From Hyparrhenia diplandra (taxonomy: Eukaryota; Streptophyta; Magnoliopsida; Poales; Poaceae), in assembly GCA_015847255.1 (NCBI GenBank), contig JADLZK010012245.1, positions 35,994-99,993 on the forward strand: DNA of 64,000 nucleotides, read 5' to 3'. Below, one piece after another: positions 43,560-54,789 of the stretch (position 1 is the first letter of the stretch; each line of letters begins with the position of its first letter). A program made the translations under genes and the position numbers. The notes under the pieces were generated by a model, which saw only the letters and a list, made by a program, of their open reading frames with translations, did not search any database and was not told the DNA's origin.

Positions 43560-44311
43560 TTATAATAAGACGCACCGTTTCGAATGTTTTTGTTTAGTAT
43601 GTGTTGTGCGTTATATATGAGGTTAAATATATACACATATGTTTATCATTATGACTAGGACATGAACCAAACAAAGATGTGGGTATATAGCGACGTACTC
43701 TGTATGCCCGCATGCTTCATTTCTAGCCCAGCTAATAAAGTTCATCACATGCATGATCCAAGAAGTTAAGCTTCGCTTTCCGAATCCAAATCTGGCCAAG
43801 CCAACAGGCAACAACCGTATGTGCTGGAAAGCTCTACACCCTCTTTCCAAAAATTGAAACGTATTTATCTATTTCGTACTACTACTTGCCAATAGGACTT
43901 CCACTTTATCTATTCCGTCATGGTCGTCCTCAGTAAATAGAATTTAGTATTCATAACAACAATGGCAGTTTACTCTGGACATACAAGTAAATCACATTGG
44001 GGCCGCAGGGATTGCTAGTCGAAATGGTAAACGCAGCTAGTTTATGGATCTTTTGACCTTGGAACTTTTGCTACGTTTTTCGGTTGTCAAGATGGTGAAC
44101 TAATGAACAATAGCTAGTATAGGAACATACTTCATTTGCTTGACCATCGCTTTTATATCATGATGAAGCTCAACAAATATCTATAATATAGCATACCATC
44201 CATTTTAAAATAGCATAGCGATACCAAATCATTATTTACAGTTTATACAGAATTAGGGCAGTAAAGAGATTCAAGAATGTGAAAATGGAAGACATACACA
44301 GAAGGCAACTA
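43560..44311 (-). repeat. Paralogous 3' flank of ABCG copy 2
   Basis: It matches 25740-27060 in pieces and 57770-58255, including GTTCATCACATGCATGATC, GGACATACAAGTAAATCAC and CATACCATCCATTTTAAAA. Confidence 0.65.
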
Positions 44312-47300
44312 CTATCTAGCTAACACAGCCTCGTTTACCTCCCTTTTTTTTTGTCGAAATTCCTCGGTAATCTTGACGATAGCAAAGAACATCATCCTGT
44401 ATATCACCATCATTCCACAAAGGATGGCAATGTTTACCCATTTAGAGTACCCCATCTCCACCTCCAATTTATTCTTCAGGACCTGAAGGCCACTGATGGT
44501 GGCATTAGACTCAACCAGCTGATCACTTGGGAATGACAGTTCCATGAACTCGTTCTTGTAGAGTCCTTGCACTGCGTACTTGTGGAAGGAGATGTAGTAG
44601 GAAGGGTACTTCCATATGGGCTTTGGGAGCTCATTAGGAAGGCGGAAGAAGCCCCCAGTGAGCATCATCACCCCCTGCACTCCAGCTCCAACGATGATTC
44701 CCATAAGGAAGTCCGAACAATGGCAGCGATAACCATCATCATGCTCTCTACTAGAAGGCAACATATGCAAATGACTATGACAAAATAGATGAAGTGATCC
44801 ACGCCTTTTTGTTAGACCGGTGAGATAGTATATCATTGCTCCCGGTAATACAGCTATGGCAGATAGGTATGGAGTAGCTGAGAGGGTGTTTGATATCACA
44901 AATTCTGACACGCCATAGTGGCCACTAAGTCTCTCCTTTCTGAAGACCTGAAACATTAGAAACGGTGTTGATAGATAAAAATATGCACAGAATTGAGGTC
45001 ATAAATCTGAAGCAATAATGTGCTAATAAAAAAATTGAACTTACTTTTCACTTGCACTACTAAGTTTAGAAATTAAAGGTAAAATTGTAGGATTCCATAA
45101 TATTGGAAAATACAAACCTCCCCCATCCATCCACCCAAAAAAAAAGTTATATATATGGTTCCTATTCATGGTAGAGTTCCTCCTAACATCCCACTCATTT
45201 TGTATTGTTTATTTTCAATATCATAAAGTTAATTCATGGTAATCTTGAATAATTTACTTGAGCAACAAACTAAAACAACGTTTGGAAGGGAGAAGAATCA
45301 ACCTTTACGTCTTCAACAAAAGATGGAAAACCTCCAATAGCCATGAATGTTAAAAGTGCAATTGTATACATTATTACTGAACATCGGCTCTGCAATCCAA
45401 GACATCATCAGTTTTACATGCATAGACAAATAAATATCTTGTCCTATATACATATCTGAATCTTGTTAATTAGTTTATTACCTGGATAGAACTGTAGCTA
45501 TAGCCAACTTGGTAGAAGATAGTGCCTAGACATATGCCGATGCCCATAAAGATGGCCAAACGCATCCAGTAGTATCCTATGTCCCTGTGCATATTCAGCA
45601 ATGATCTCCTTGTGAGTACAAGGAGCTTTGTAGCAAAGCTTGCTTGTTGTCTCCTCCTAAATAAAGCTCCATCCTGTAATATATATAGGACACATACTGT
45701 AATTTTTTATACAGTCAAAATATTCTTAGATTGGTCAATTATACATTTCTCATTATTGCTCTTTGCAGTCACTGTGGTTTTTTTTATGATATCAGATGAT
45801 ATTATGCCCCTGTCAAACCTATTACAATTATTCGGTCAGTTTATTGAACAATGGTCAAAATGACTCATCACACACCATCGGGTTATTCTTGTTTCCAGTA
45901 GCGACCCGTGCTCAACTTACCATGTTTTTCATTTCAACAATTTGGTCTGTCGTTTTTTCAAAATAACTGGATAATTTGTATGCAGTTGCAAGAATTTCTA
46001 TTGCTTCAGCTGCCGTTTCTCTTTTAGGTTTCGAGGTCTCCACAGTTTCCTACATGATATACATGATATTATCAGATTTAAATGAAAAGTTGCACTGAAT
46101 ATTTAATAAGTCATATAGGAGTACGTATATATACATACCTCATCAAAGTCTTTGTTGATTGTTCTCAGGAAGTGATCTGACGGGCTTCTCAGGTGTGGAC
46201 ATGGAAAGCCGTTCAGAGTGAAGAACTTCATGCATGCAAGGAACGACTCATCAGCAAATTTGCTATATGTCTCAAATAAAGAAGCTAAGACGAAGAAGGG
46301 TCACCTCGGTGGCATCAGAGATGGCCCCGAAGAAGACCGTCCTGCCGGCGGCGAGCAAGCAGAGGCCGTGGAAGAGCACGAAGACGTCGCCGCTGGGCTG
46401 GTGCACGGCAGCGATCACTGTCATGCCCTCGTGGGCGGCGACACGGGCGATGTGGTTCATGACGTGGTAGGAGGCGGCGCTGTCGAGGCCGCTGGTGGGC
46501 TCGTCAAGGAAGAGCAGGCGCGGCCGCGTCAGCATCTCTATGCAGATGCTCAGCCGCTTCTGCTGCCCGCCACTGATACCCTTAGTGATGCGGCCGCCGA
46601 TGCGCGTGTCCATGGCGTCGGCGAGCCCCATCTCCCGGATCACCCGCTCCGCGTGCGCGCGTTTCACTGGCAACGGCATCGTGTCTGGCAGCTGCAGTTG
46701 TGCCGAGTAGTACACGGCCTCGCGCACTGACAGCGTCGACATCAGCACATTGTCTTGGGTCACGTATGCCTTTGTTGTAAGTGTTATTCATTCAAAAAGT
46801 TCCACTTGTAAGTCCGGATTAAATGAAATATATTTGTACTGAATATAATTGAACTGATCGAGTATGAGGAAACATAATACCACCAACTTCTTGAAAAAGA
46901 TTGCAATCAGTAGGAAAAGCTTTTTAGAGTAAGCAAATTTTATTCCGGCATATGTAAAAGTTTTAAAGCATCCACAAGCAAATATACATGTGCTTATTAG
47001 GCAAATTATGTGCTTATTTTAGTGGCCGTGGTGTCCACCCGCAAATATACATGTTTTCATGATGATAGTGGACAAACTTAAAAGGTGGTTGGTGTATGCT
47101 ACGTAAGACGGTTGGTTTTAAGCAAAATTTGTAGAACAAATTTTACAGCCTCTGCAAATCATAAGTGTTTATGAGAAAGAGGTGATTTTGTGTTACCGAG
47201 GTTCCATAGGCAAGCTTCTCCTGGCGGCCATTAATTAAAATCAGCCCTGTTTTATTCATGCCTGGCCCTAACCTTCCTGCAATGCAATGGTAAAGACATC

Positions 47301-50300
47301 AAAGGTTATAAGCTTATTTTAGTGGCTGAGGTTTCCTCTACATGAATGGAACAATAAAAACAAAAAAGATATCCACAGGAGTATACTGGAAGACTATTCC
47401 AATCATCAATTAGAACTGTTTGGTGTAGAGTCTAAATTGGATCGCCGGGACAGATTTGTGGTCTGGTCTCTGCAAATTAATTAAAAGCACACCCTGTTAT
47501 GGACACAGTGAATGCCATGCGTCAGGGCAAAGGCTGATCTATCATCAGGTCGCATTCAATCAGTATCAAGGTGCCCAAAAAATCACGCCTACCGTCCACG
47601 TACACATCAACCTCCACTACAAATTGCATTTATATCCAACTAGCATATGTAATTCTGATAGTTTTTTTCATCCACTAACGTGTATTTAGTTATCCACTAA
47701 AATAATATAAGATAGTTTCATTCATATATATAAACAAAAATAGTCTGATTTTTTAAAATTATTTGTAATCAGCAACGCAGCGGTATTATTCATCTAGTTA
47801 CATAGGATTATATGCTCATTTGAATTAATAGGAGTATCTTGCCATTTTTTTTTCAGTTCTGTTGATGAAATATGTGTGAGCAGTTTGTATCCGTTTGCAG
47901 TACTGGTTTTACTAGGAATTATATTGTTAATTATTCTTGTCATTCATGAGATGTAGGACATGGATCTTTATTCAGTTTGTTTTTGCTTTTCCAAAACAAT
48001 GGACACCTTTTTTTTTTTCAAATGGTTTGAGTATTTTTGTGCTGATCCCATCATTTCATTTCCCATTGTCACCTTCTTTTTGGTGATGTAGCGAATTATG
48101 CTGCAATCTCGTTTTGTTCATTAAAATTAACCAGCAGCTTTTTTGACAGTTTGAGCACATATACCTTTTTCCTAAATCATGTTGAAAACATGACACAGAA
48201 ATATTGTCGGGTTCCAGCTTTTTTTCAAATCGTTGATAAGTAATATTGTCGGGTTCCAGCTATAACATGACACAGAAAGAAGGAAAAATTTGTGCAAATC
48301 ATTGTGTGCCGCTATATATCGGGAAGTATGATTTTCATACATGTCACACATTCAGATAAGTTCATAACTATTGGCACAATGAACATGCACGTGGACTATT
48401 GTTTGACTCTCCAAATCATACGTCTGATGAACCGCACGCAATCAGTAGGTATGATACATTGATATTAGTTGTTATTAGTTGCTATCCTACAGTAATGCTT
48501 ATACATATGAGATGTTTAGTTTAAGGAATAGATGGCCTTTTAGAAGTTGGTTCTAGCCTCGACAGCTACATACAACCACATGACATGACTATAAATAATG
48601 AAAACGAAGAATGATCGAAATTTATTGGGTTTATAACATGACATATCGATAGAAGGAAATTTGTGTAAATAATTAATTGTGCTGCTATCATGTAGGAAAC
48701 TATGATTTTCATTTGCCACACTTTCAGATAACGACATTGCATTACTAGCACAAGGATATGTGAACAACCACCAATAAACATGGGCGCGGACTTTCATTGA
48801 CTCACAATCAATACACAGGAGTATCTACATGAGTAACAAAAAAAAGAAGAAGAGTGATCAAAATTAAAGCAAGTCTTTTTATACTTAATTTCTTTCAAAA
48901 AACAAAGAATACTAGGTAGGGTAGGACTACACGTATATATATATGGAAGTTGGAACATGAACTGAATGTGGCCCGGCTGGGCCGGCATGTTTCCACAGAA
49001 GATTTCTGATGAGCCTCACGTGCGTGCTCGCTGAAACTGAATGAAGCTAGGCACGGTGGGTAGGATTCGTCAGAATTAATGGTGTCAATGCAAAGTTTGT
49101 TGGGGACGGAATCACCATTGATTTGGATGACAGCGTGGCGAGATTTGAATGAATCATGGAGCATAGCCTATGATTGCAACTACTTTGGCTGCAATTTCTG
49201 AGTTTTTTCAACCTCTACGTAAAACACTATCTAGGTGTAGCATGAATAATAGCAGGTTTTAAGATGGCTAAAATGGTAAGGTGAGGAGAGAGGAGATGAG
49301 AAACGGGTTGTTAGTTTGTATTTTTAAGAAACTTTTTTAAAAAACTTTTTGGGAGAGATAAGTGTAACCATGTATTAATAGTGAAGAACTAACTACTATA
49401 CTAGTAGACTCCAAAATCTTATAGCCAGCACTGCCAGCACTTATTGGAAAAAAGTTGGATAGTGACAACTCTGACTAGAGGACCTGTTGGCAGCATGTTT
49501 GCATAGCATGTTGCTCCTAAATCTCTCTTAGCGTGTCGCAATGTGACTGGACATCCATGTGCTGCTAGGTGCGGATGGTCGGCACCCAACTTGTTTTCCC
49601 TCTTATTAGCAAATAGTATTTGGCTTAGTTGTCCTGTGTTACTACTTGGCATGGTATGGAGTGCTACTGTTTCAAGAGCAAGCAATCTGTGTGTGTACTT
49701 CCCCCGGCCATCTGTATCTGGGAGGACATCTCGAATGAAAATGTCAATTTTTTTTTTTTTTTTTTTGAGAATGACACAATACAACGCAGACGCTCACAAG
49801 ACGCATGCACACTCACCCCTATAAATACACGTACGCAAACCCTACCCCTATGAGCACCCGGCAAAGGCAAATATGAAGATTCTCGAAGTCACCATTGGCG
49901 CCTCGTCGTCGACGGGAACATCACTTACAACTTAATGCATAACGCTGGAAAATCCTAGGAAAATCCCAAGAAAAGGTGTGAGCACCAGTATTTGAACCCT
50001 GATGGGTAGCGTCCCACTGCACCGTCCTACCATTGGACTACAAGCCAATTCGCATGAAAATGTCCAAACTTAGGACCTCATATATGTATCTTGCATGAAA
50101 CATTCAGTTTGAAGTCCATGCCGTAAATCAGCACATGTGTGAGGAAGCTTTTGAAAAGTTCAAGCAAACAAGGTGTATTTGCATATACGTCCAATAGGAA
50201 TATATGAGTTGCACCGCCTGTTATATACAACCGTTGTCCCAAAAAAGATGCACCAACTATGAATCTAGTTCTAGTCAAACTGTCACAAGTTTAATTAAAT

Positions 50301-51056
50301 TGAAAGAAAATGATACCAGCTTTTATAACTTCAGATAAATATGTTATAAAACACAACACATGACAAATTTGGTGATGCTTATTTAGTATGATAAATACAA
50401 CACTTAAAAATTGTTTGGCTTAACACTCTCATTGATTTTTTTTTTATAAAATCATACAGATAAATAAACACATATAAAAAGTGGAAACTGTTTTTTTTTT
50501 TAAAAAGTGGAAACTCTAATAAGTTTTGGAAAGATTGACTGTTTTAGTACGAGATGAGATGAGATAGACGTACGGTAGATGACGAAGGGACGGACGCACC
50601 TGCGAGGGTGTCGAGCAGCGTGGTCTTGCCGCCACCGGACGGGCCCATGATGGCCAGCACCTCACCAGGCCGCGCGTGTCCGCTGATCCCATCCAGAATC
50701 CTCACTTCCGGCGCCCCACGGGGGCCACCGCCGGCAACCGTCACTCGCACGTCCTCCCACGTCACGAACGCCCTGGGGTCGCCAGCGCCGGCGTCGGCAA
50801 CCGCCGCCGACGATGGCACTACGTCCTGCAGCTCGCACCCGGCCGGGCCAACGGCGTAGGCTCTGTCGTCACTGGCGGTGCCCGCCGGGGCACTGTGACG
50901 CCCGCGGCCGCGTCCCGCGAGCCACGACCACCAGCTGCCGCTGCCAGGCTGATGAAGATGGTTAGCGTCTGGTGTGCCGCCACCCCAGCGCCATAACGGC
51001 CGACCCGGGCTCGGCGTCGCCACCCACCTCGGCAACGGCGATGGCGTGCCCGCCAT
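44312..51056 (-). CDS. ABCG (WBC-type) half-size transporter, copy 2
   Basis: Eight GT-AG exons (51056-50600, 47276-47197, 46769-46305, 46225-46139, 46049-45921, 45673-45482, 45389-45303, 44947-44312) join into 710 codons plus stop, a normal ABCG half-transporter length. The ATPase domain comes first: Walker A GPSGGGKTT near residue 140, Q-loop YVTQDN near 182, signature SGGQQKRLS, Walker B LLFLDEP, H-loop VHQPSGD. The ABC2-type membrane domain follows in exons 6-8 (RRSLLNMHRDIGYYWMR, GTIFYQVGYSY, FRKERLSGHYGVSEF). In exon 8 an extra T (44806-44810) and a missing G (about 44714) shift about 32 codons, replacing a hydrophobic helix with RGSLHLFCHSHLHMLPSS. The start was chosen because MAxTxSPLPRW aligns with copy 1; an ATG-like start at 51089 is possible. 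Relatives export cuticle, suberin or pollen-wall lipids as dimers. Confidence 0.85.
48190..48830. repeat. Direct duplication within intron 1 of copy 2
   Basis: 48240-48420 (AACATGACA, GAAGGAAAA/TTTGTG, ATAATT.., GTGCCGCTAT, GAAG/ATGATTTTCAT, CACACATTCAGATAA, AACATGCACG) recurs at 48630-48800 with the same order. The same unit occurs once in copy 3 at 62420-62567. Confidence 0.55.
49748..50050 (-). mobile_element. Au-like tRNA-derived SINE with 14-base target duplication
   Basis: In minus orientation it begins with a tRNA-like head (TAGTCCAATGGTAGGACGG as A-box region; GGGTTCAAATAC as B box) and ends GTGTCATTCTC plus about 20 A residues. The flanks TCGAATGAAAATGTC (49731-49745) and TCGCATGAAAATGTC (50050-50064) match with one difference. 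Head, tail and duplication together make this a confident, recent-looking SINE. Confidence 0.85.
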
Positions 51057-51204
51057 GGCTACCAGGTCGTGTCGTACGTCCCCAACCAACTCCTGCGTGC
51101 TCCAATTAATAGGCAGGATGTAAGTAGTGGTACTGATCGCGAAGAGGGCCGACGAGGAGAAGTCGAAGAAGGCGACTAATTAACGACGGAAGACTACAGC
51201 TGAG

Positions 51205-51220
51205 GGTAATATAAAAGGGA
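51205..51220 (-). promoter_or_regulatory. TATA-like element upstream of ABCG copy 2
   Basis: The minus strand reads CTTTTATATTACC about 155 bases upstream of the ATG. The conserved motif block CAAGGAGGTTGTTGTTAGC (on the plus strand, 51222-51242) beside it is also kept in the relic at 54150-54180. Confidence 0.45.
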
Positions 51221-51274
51221 GTCAAGGAGGTTGTTGTTAGCTACGGGGTCAGAGAGCAGCGCATGGCGCATTCA

Positions 51275-51834
51275 TGATGACCCAATTCTTCGTGTAAAAA
51301 GATCGATGCACTGGCCGGGTGCAATGCATGGCAGCCGTCCTTTCTCTGCTAGCCACTCCGACACGTACTCACCTAGCTAGCTCCACTGTACCAGGGCCCT
51401 GATCTGATTTTCTCTGGTTGATACCCCTTGTGATGAATAATAATGGGACCAAGATATTCCACGCATATATGGTTGGGCAAAAGTTCATTTAGACTCCTTT
51501 AAGTATAACGAATGTTTTTCAGTGCTTCAAACACCAGCTTCAAATGATTTGTATGTTCTGACATAGAAGGGCTGTACACCAGGATGTCATCTAGGAAGAC
51601 CAGCACAAATTTTATCATATATGGATCGACTTAACACTTGGTTCATGATGCACTGGATGGTTGCTGGAGCATCAATCGTCCTGTTGCTATGATCCACTGC
51701 CTCTACCCCCCCCCGGGTTGTCCCAGAGGGCAACTCAGGGGCGATTCGTGCATCGGTGCCCCCCGATTCAGAGTGCGTTCGTGACGATTCAATTGCAAAG
51801 ATCGATGCACATGCATACGTACTCACCTATCACT
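51275..51834 (-). pseudogene. Ty3/gypsy reverse transcriptase remnant
   Basis: On the minus strand 51690-51470 encodes APATIQCIMNQVLSRSIYDK, then, after a one-base shift, VFLDDILVYSPSMSEH, followed by HLKLVFEAL. This is the block around the catalytic FLDD of gypsy RT and its downstream helix. Only about 80 codons remain, with frameshifts and a C-run at 51708-51715. The surrounding DNA has no other clear gypsy domain. Confidence 0.65.
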
Positions 51835-52020
51835 GAGCCTGTTTAGTTGCCATGCAAACCCAAAAAAATTGAGTTTGGATATTGTAGCACTTTTTTTGTT
51901 TTGTATTTGGTAATTATTGTCTCACCATAAACTAACTAGGCTCAAAAGATTGATCTCGCACTTTACATCTAAACTGTGCGAGTTAGATTGTTTGTTTACC
52001 TATATTTAATGGCAATGGAT
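51835..52020. mobile_element. Partial MITE related to the one at 25935
   Basis: GAGCCTGTTTAGTTGCC at the left and the interior TTTGGTAATTATTGTCTCACCATAAACTAACTAGGC match the element at 25935-26173. The right end is missing. Confidence 0.5.
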
Positions 52021-52608
52021 CAAGTGCAAACCAACCCATTATTGCAAACCGTACAAACTTCTAATCTGGGCCATAGGATGTTGATCTAATGGTCTAAAAT
52101 GAATAAATAGAGTGCACCATTGCGAGGAGCTCGTAATGGACATATTATTTTGCTATTTTTGGAGCTCCCAATTATAAGATATAGATTTTGCAAATTAAAA
52201 AGGAGTGCAGACATCATCACTACGTCCGGCACTCCCAAAGTCCGCCCCCGACCAACGACCCGGCGGGCTAGGGCTGGCGGCTGGCACGCTGCGCTCCACG
52301 CTCCGCCAGATGGATGGCGGCGGGCCACCCAAAAGCGCCACCCGGCGGCCGGAGAGCGAGCAGCGGCCACCCCGCCGCAGCGCATTATGCGCTTGTGAAA
52401 TTCAAATGAGGAGGCGGCGTGGCGGCGGCCCAGCGTGAAGTCCACATCTGGCGTGGGGGCGGGAGCAGCGCTTCGAGGCGATTTTCTACTAGCCACGGAC
52501 ACGTCGGCGGGCATCGGGCGCGAGGCGAGCGCCAGCGCCGCGCCAGTGTGGCTGGACCGCCGATCAGGCGGCGGGCTTCAGTTTTCACCCTGCATCGCAG
52601 ATTCAGCA
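52021..52608. other. Spacer with a GC-rich patch, no gene recognised
   Basis: 52220-52560 is CpG-rich and open in several frames by composition; none resembles a known protein. Confidence 0.35.
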
Positions 52609-53609
52609 TGTTAACACCGGTTCACATCGGTTCAGCTAATTCCCGACGGTTCCTGCCCGGTTTTCGACGCTCTTTCATTGGAAAATTCTTTCCCATCAAC
52701 CGGGGGCGGTTGCATACTAAGGAGGTCGGTTTTGGGCTAGAAGCAAGGATAACCCTCCATTCTCTCCCCCCTCCTTTCTATGTGTAAAGTGACCGTCTCT
52801 TGTAAATCAATTCATTCAATCCATCAATCCATTGGTCATTCATTTCCATTCTCACACACAAGAAGCTGGTACAATGTAGCATTAGAGAGGAGAGCTCCAC
52901 TTTCATATCTTAGCTCTCTAGTGTAAGGAGTGAGTGAGGAAGAGAGAGAGATGGAGAAGGACCGGAGTTGTCGGCTACCTCCACTAGTGTTGTCGAAAGC
53001 ATCGCGTACATTCAGCCGGAAGGAGTGTCGGGGATGTTGGCTTCCTCTCACTTGTAACTCGGGGGGATCTAGTATGGAGTGGAGTAAAAGGTTAATCTTT
53101 GGCAATAACTTCTTACTTCAAACGAGTGTTGTTGCTATTTACTTGCGGGTTCGTCGTTCGTCCTTGGGGCGGATGCTCTAGTGGAGGGCCTCGCACAGCG
53201 AGTAGTAGTTATAGCGTAGACGTAGTGTTTATGCTAGAGGCTACCTTCGTTTGCCTCTCGACTTCGTATAGATGAGGTGGTAGGGGCAGGTGGTGAATGC
53301 CTTGTCCGTCCCTTGAATTCCCCCCATGTAAGTGTTAAAGCTGTAGGCCAGCAGGGCAAAGAACGCGGACCAAGTGTTATCCGGTGCCCGAAGTAAATAG
53401 GTAGTGGCGAGCTATCTTATATAGGAACTCTAACCTTAGAAGACCTTGCTACTCTTACCTTCTCTCTTTTGCTATCCTGAGAACTAGCTATGAGACACAC
53501 AACCGTTCCGTGTGGAAATACGATGCCCTGAATACTTCCGGGTAAAAGCTACAACGACATTTACGTGCACTTGCGGAACTCATTCTGTTTGCGTTAAGAA
53601 ACACCAACA
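52609..53609. repeat. Possible Copia LTR remnant
   Basis: The stretch begins TGTTAACACC and ends GTTAAGAAACACCAACA, a typical Copia LTR terminus. It lacks matching flanks and a primer site, so the left edge is uncertain. Confidence 0.35.
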
Positions 53610-53864
53610 GTGCTCATGGATCCTTAATTAGTTTACTTGAGGCTAGAAAAAACCCCTATATTTCTCAATAGCGTCCCAGATGGTTGGATTAACTGACGTA
53701 AGGGTTTGTGGCAGGGTGACCACAGCTCTCCCCATTTCTTATACTGTGGCTGATGTTCTTTGTTGCCTCTTGCAACATCCTTGCATATTCTTCTTGCTTA
53801 GGCGACACCTAGTTCCTAGTGATTGATTACTGTCCTATTCTTCACTGTCCTCTTCCTTCAATTC
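53610..53864. other. Retroelement-like spacer
   Basis: There is no clear ORF; the style resembles degenerate retroelement interior. Confidence 0.3.
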
Positions 53865-54215
53865 ATAGAGGCTGATGAAGGTGGTTAGGCGTCAGGCGTG
53901 AGTCTAACCAGACAGCTAGCTGCAGGTCGCCGCTCGCCGGCCGGCTCACCGCCCACCCAATTAATAGCTGGACGTGTACTGGTTGGAGGACCACGAAGAG
54001 CCGACACCTAGCACAGGAGCTAGACGTTGTTGGCCCGTGTATGGGCCGCGGAATGAAATAGAACGGAAAACTTTCTTCAAAAAAATTGAAATAAAATAAA
54101 ATGGGAAACGATGGAGCAACATAGAAAGAAAGATGAAACAACAGGGAGTAATGGGAGTCAAGGGAGGTTGTTGTTAGCTACGGTCAGAGAGCAGTGCATT
54201 AAACCGGTCAGAATT
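53865..54215 (-). pseudogene. Relic of an ABCG first exon and promoter
   Basis: AGGCTGATGAAGGTGGTTAG (53870-53889) corresponds to exon 1 of copy 2 at 50947-50966. CCAATTAATAG, GACCACGAAGAGCCGAC and the block GGGAGTCAAGG-GAGGTTGTTGTTAGC plus TCAGAGAGCAG (54147-54196) follow the order of 51100-51265. The exon portion has lost most of its coding sequence and the ATPase motifs are absent. It is a 5' fragment of another ABCG copy in the array. Confidence 0.65.
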
Positions 54216-54474
54216 AAATTAATCATTATCGAGTGTCGACCATGCTTGCATTGAATTGCATCGACTTGCAAAGACGCACATGCTGACGATTGCACTAGGA
54301 AGGGGACGACACTGCTTGGTGGCCAGGGTGCGCCTCTGCTTGGGCGCCAAGGTATGCTGCCGCTTGCGTGTGAGAGAGAGATGCCTTGGAGTGATGTGGC
54401 GGTTGAGAGATGGGAGAGGGAATGGCATGACGAGGCTAGGATTAGGGCGGGAGCTTTTAAGCACCCGTCACTTA
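54216..54474. other. Spacer, no feature seen
   Basis: Low-complexity GC/AT mix without recognisable coding. Confidence 0.3.
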
Positions 54475-54712
54475 GGGCATCTGCAATAGTAATAGCTAGT
54501 GCTAGCTATGTAGTGGGCTGATGTGGAGGTGAGAGACAATAACAAAGACTATTTTATATTATTAGACCCACATGCTCTTCTCACATATTCTTGGGCTCGT
54601 GAAATAGTCTAGCTATTTGCACGTAGCTAGTGACTACTCTCTCTCTCCTACATTTTTTCTTGCCACGCCACATCTAGATAGCTAAATAGCTAACCATTGG
54701 GGACGGCCTTAT
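54475..54712. mobile_element. MULE-type MITE
   Basis: AGGGCATCTGCAATAGTAATAGCTA at the left is matched in reverse complement by AAGGCCGTCCCCAATGGTTAGCTA at the right. This is the familiar grass MITE end of the GGCATCTCCAAC type. It is 238 bases with an AT-rich interior. Confidence 0.65.
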
Positions 54713-54789
54713 GTGCTGGCAAAAGGGCTAGCGTGCAGCCCTAACCCAAGTTGGTGTTTTGGACATGCGTCAAATACATTTTTTCTATA

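Larger units (their letters stand above)
47277..50599 (-). other. Intron 1 of ABCG copy 2
   Basis: This 3.3-kb intron is AT-rich and carries an internal duplication (48190-48830) and a SINE (49748-50050). The region 47280-48800 has counterparts in intron 1 of copy 3 (61880-62560). Nothing coding is seen. Confidence 0.6.

Noticed and set aside
44714..44810. Explaining the exon 8 frame change in ABCG copy 2 by a small extra intron
   Set aside because: No GT-AG pair removes the shifted stretch, and copy 1 reads straight through the same region as exon.
46218..46730. 170-codon plus-strand ORF opposite ABCG exon 3
   Set aside because: It is the antisense shadow of the conserved ATPase exon; the same antisense frame appears opposite copies 1 and 3.
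52609..53609. Solo Copia LTR
   Set aside because: The TGTT...CAACA ends look right, but flanks CAGCA and GTGCT do not match and no primer site follows, so it is kept only as a low-confidence repeat.
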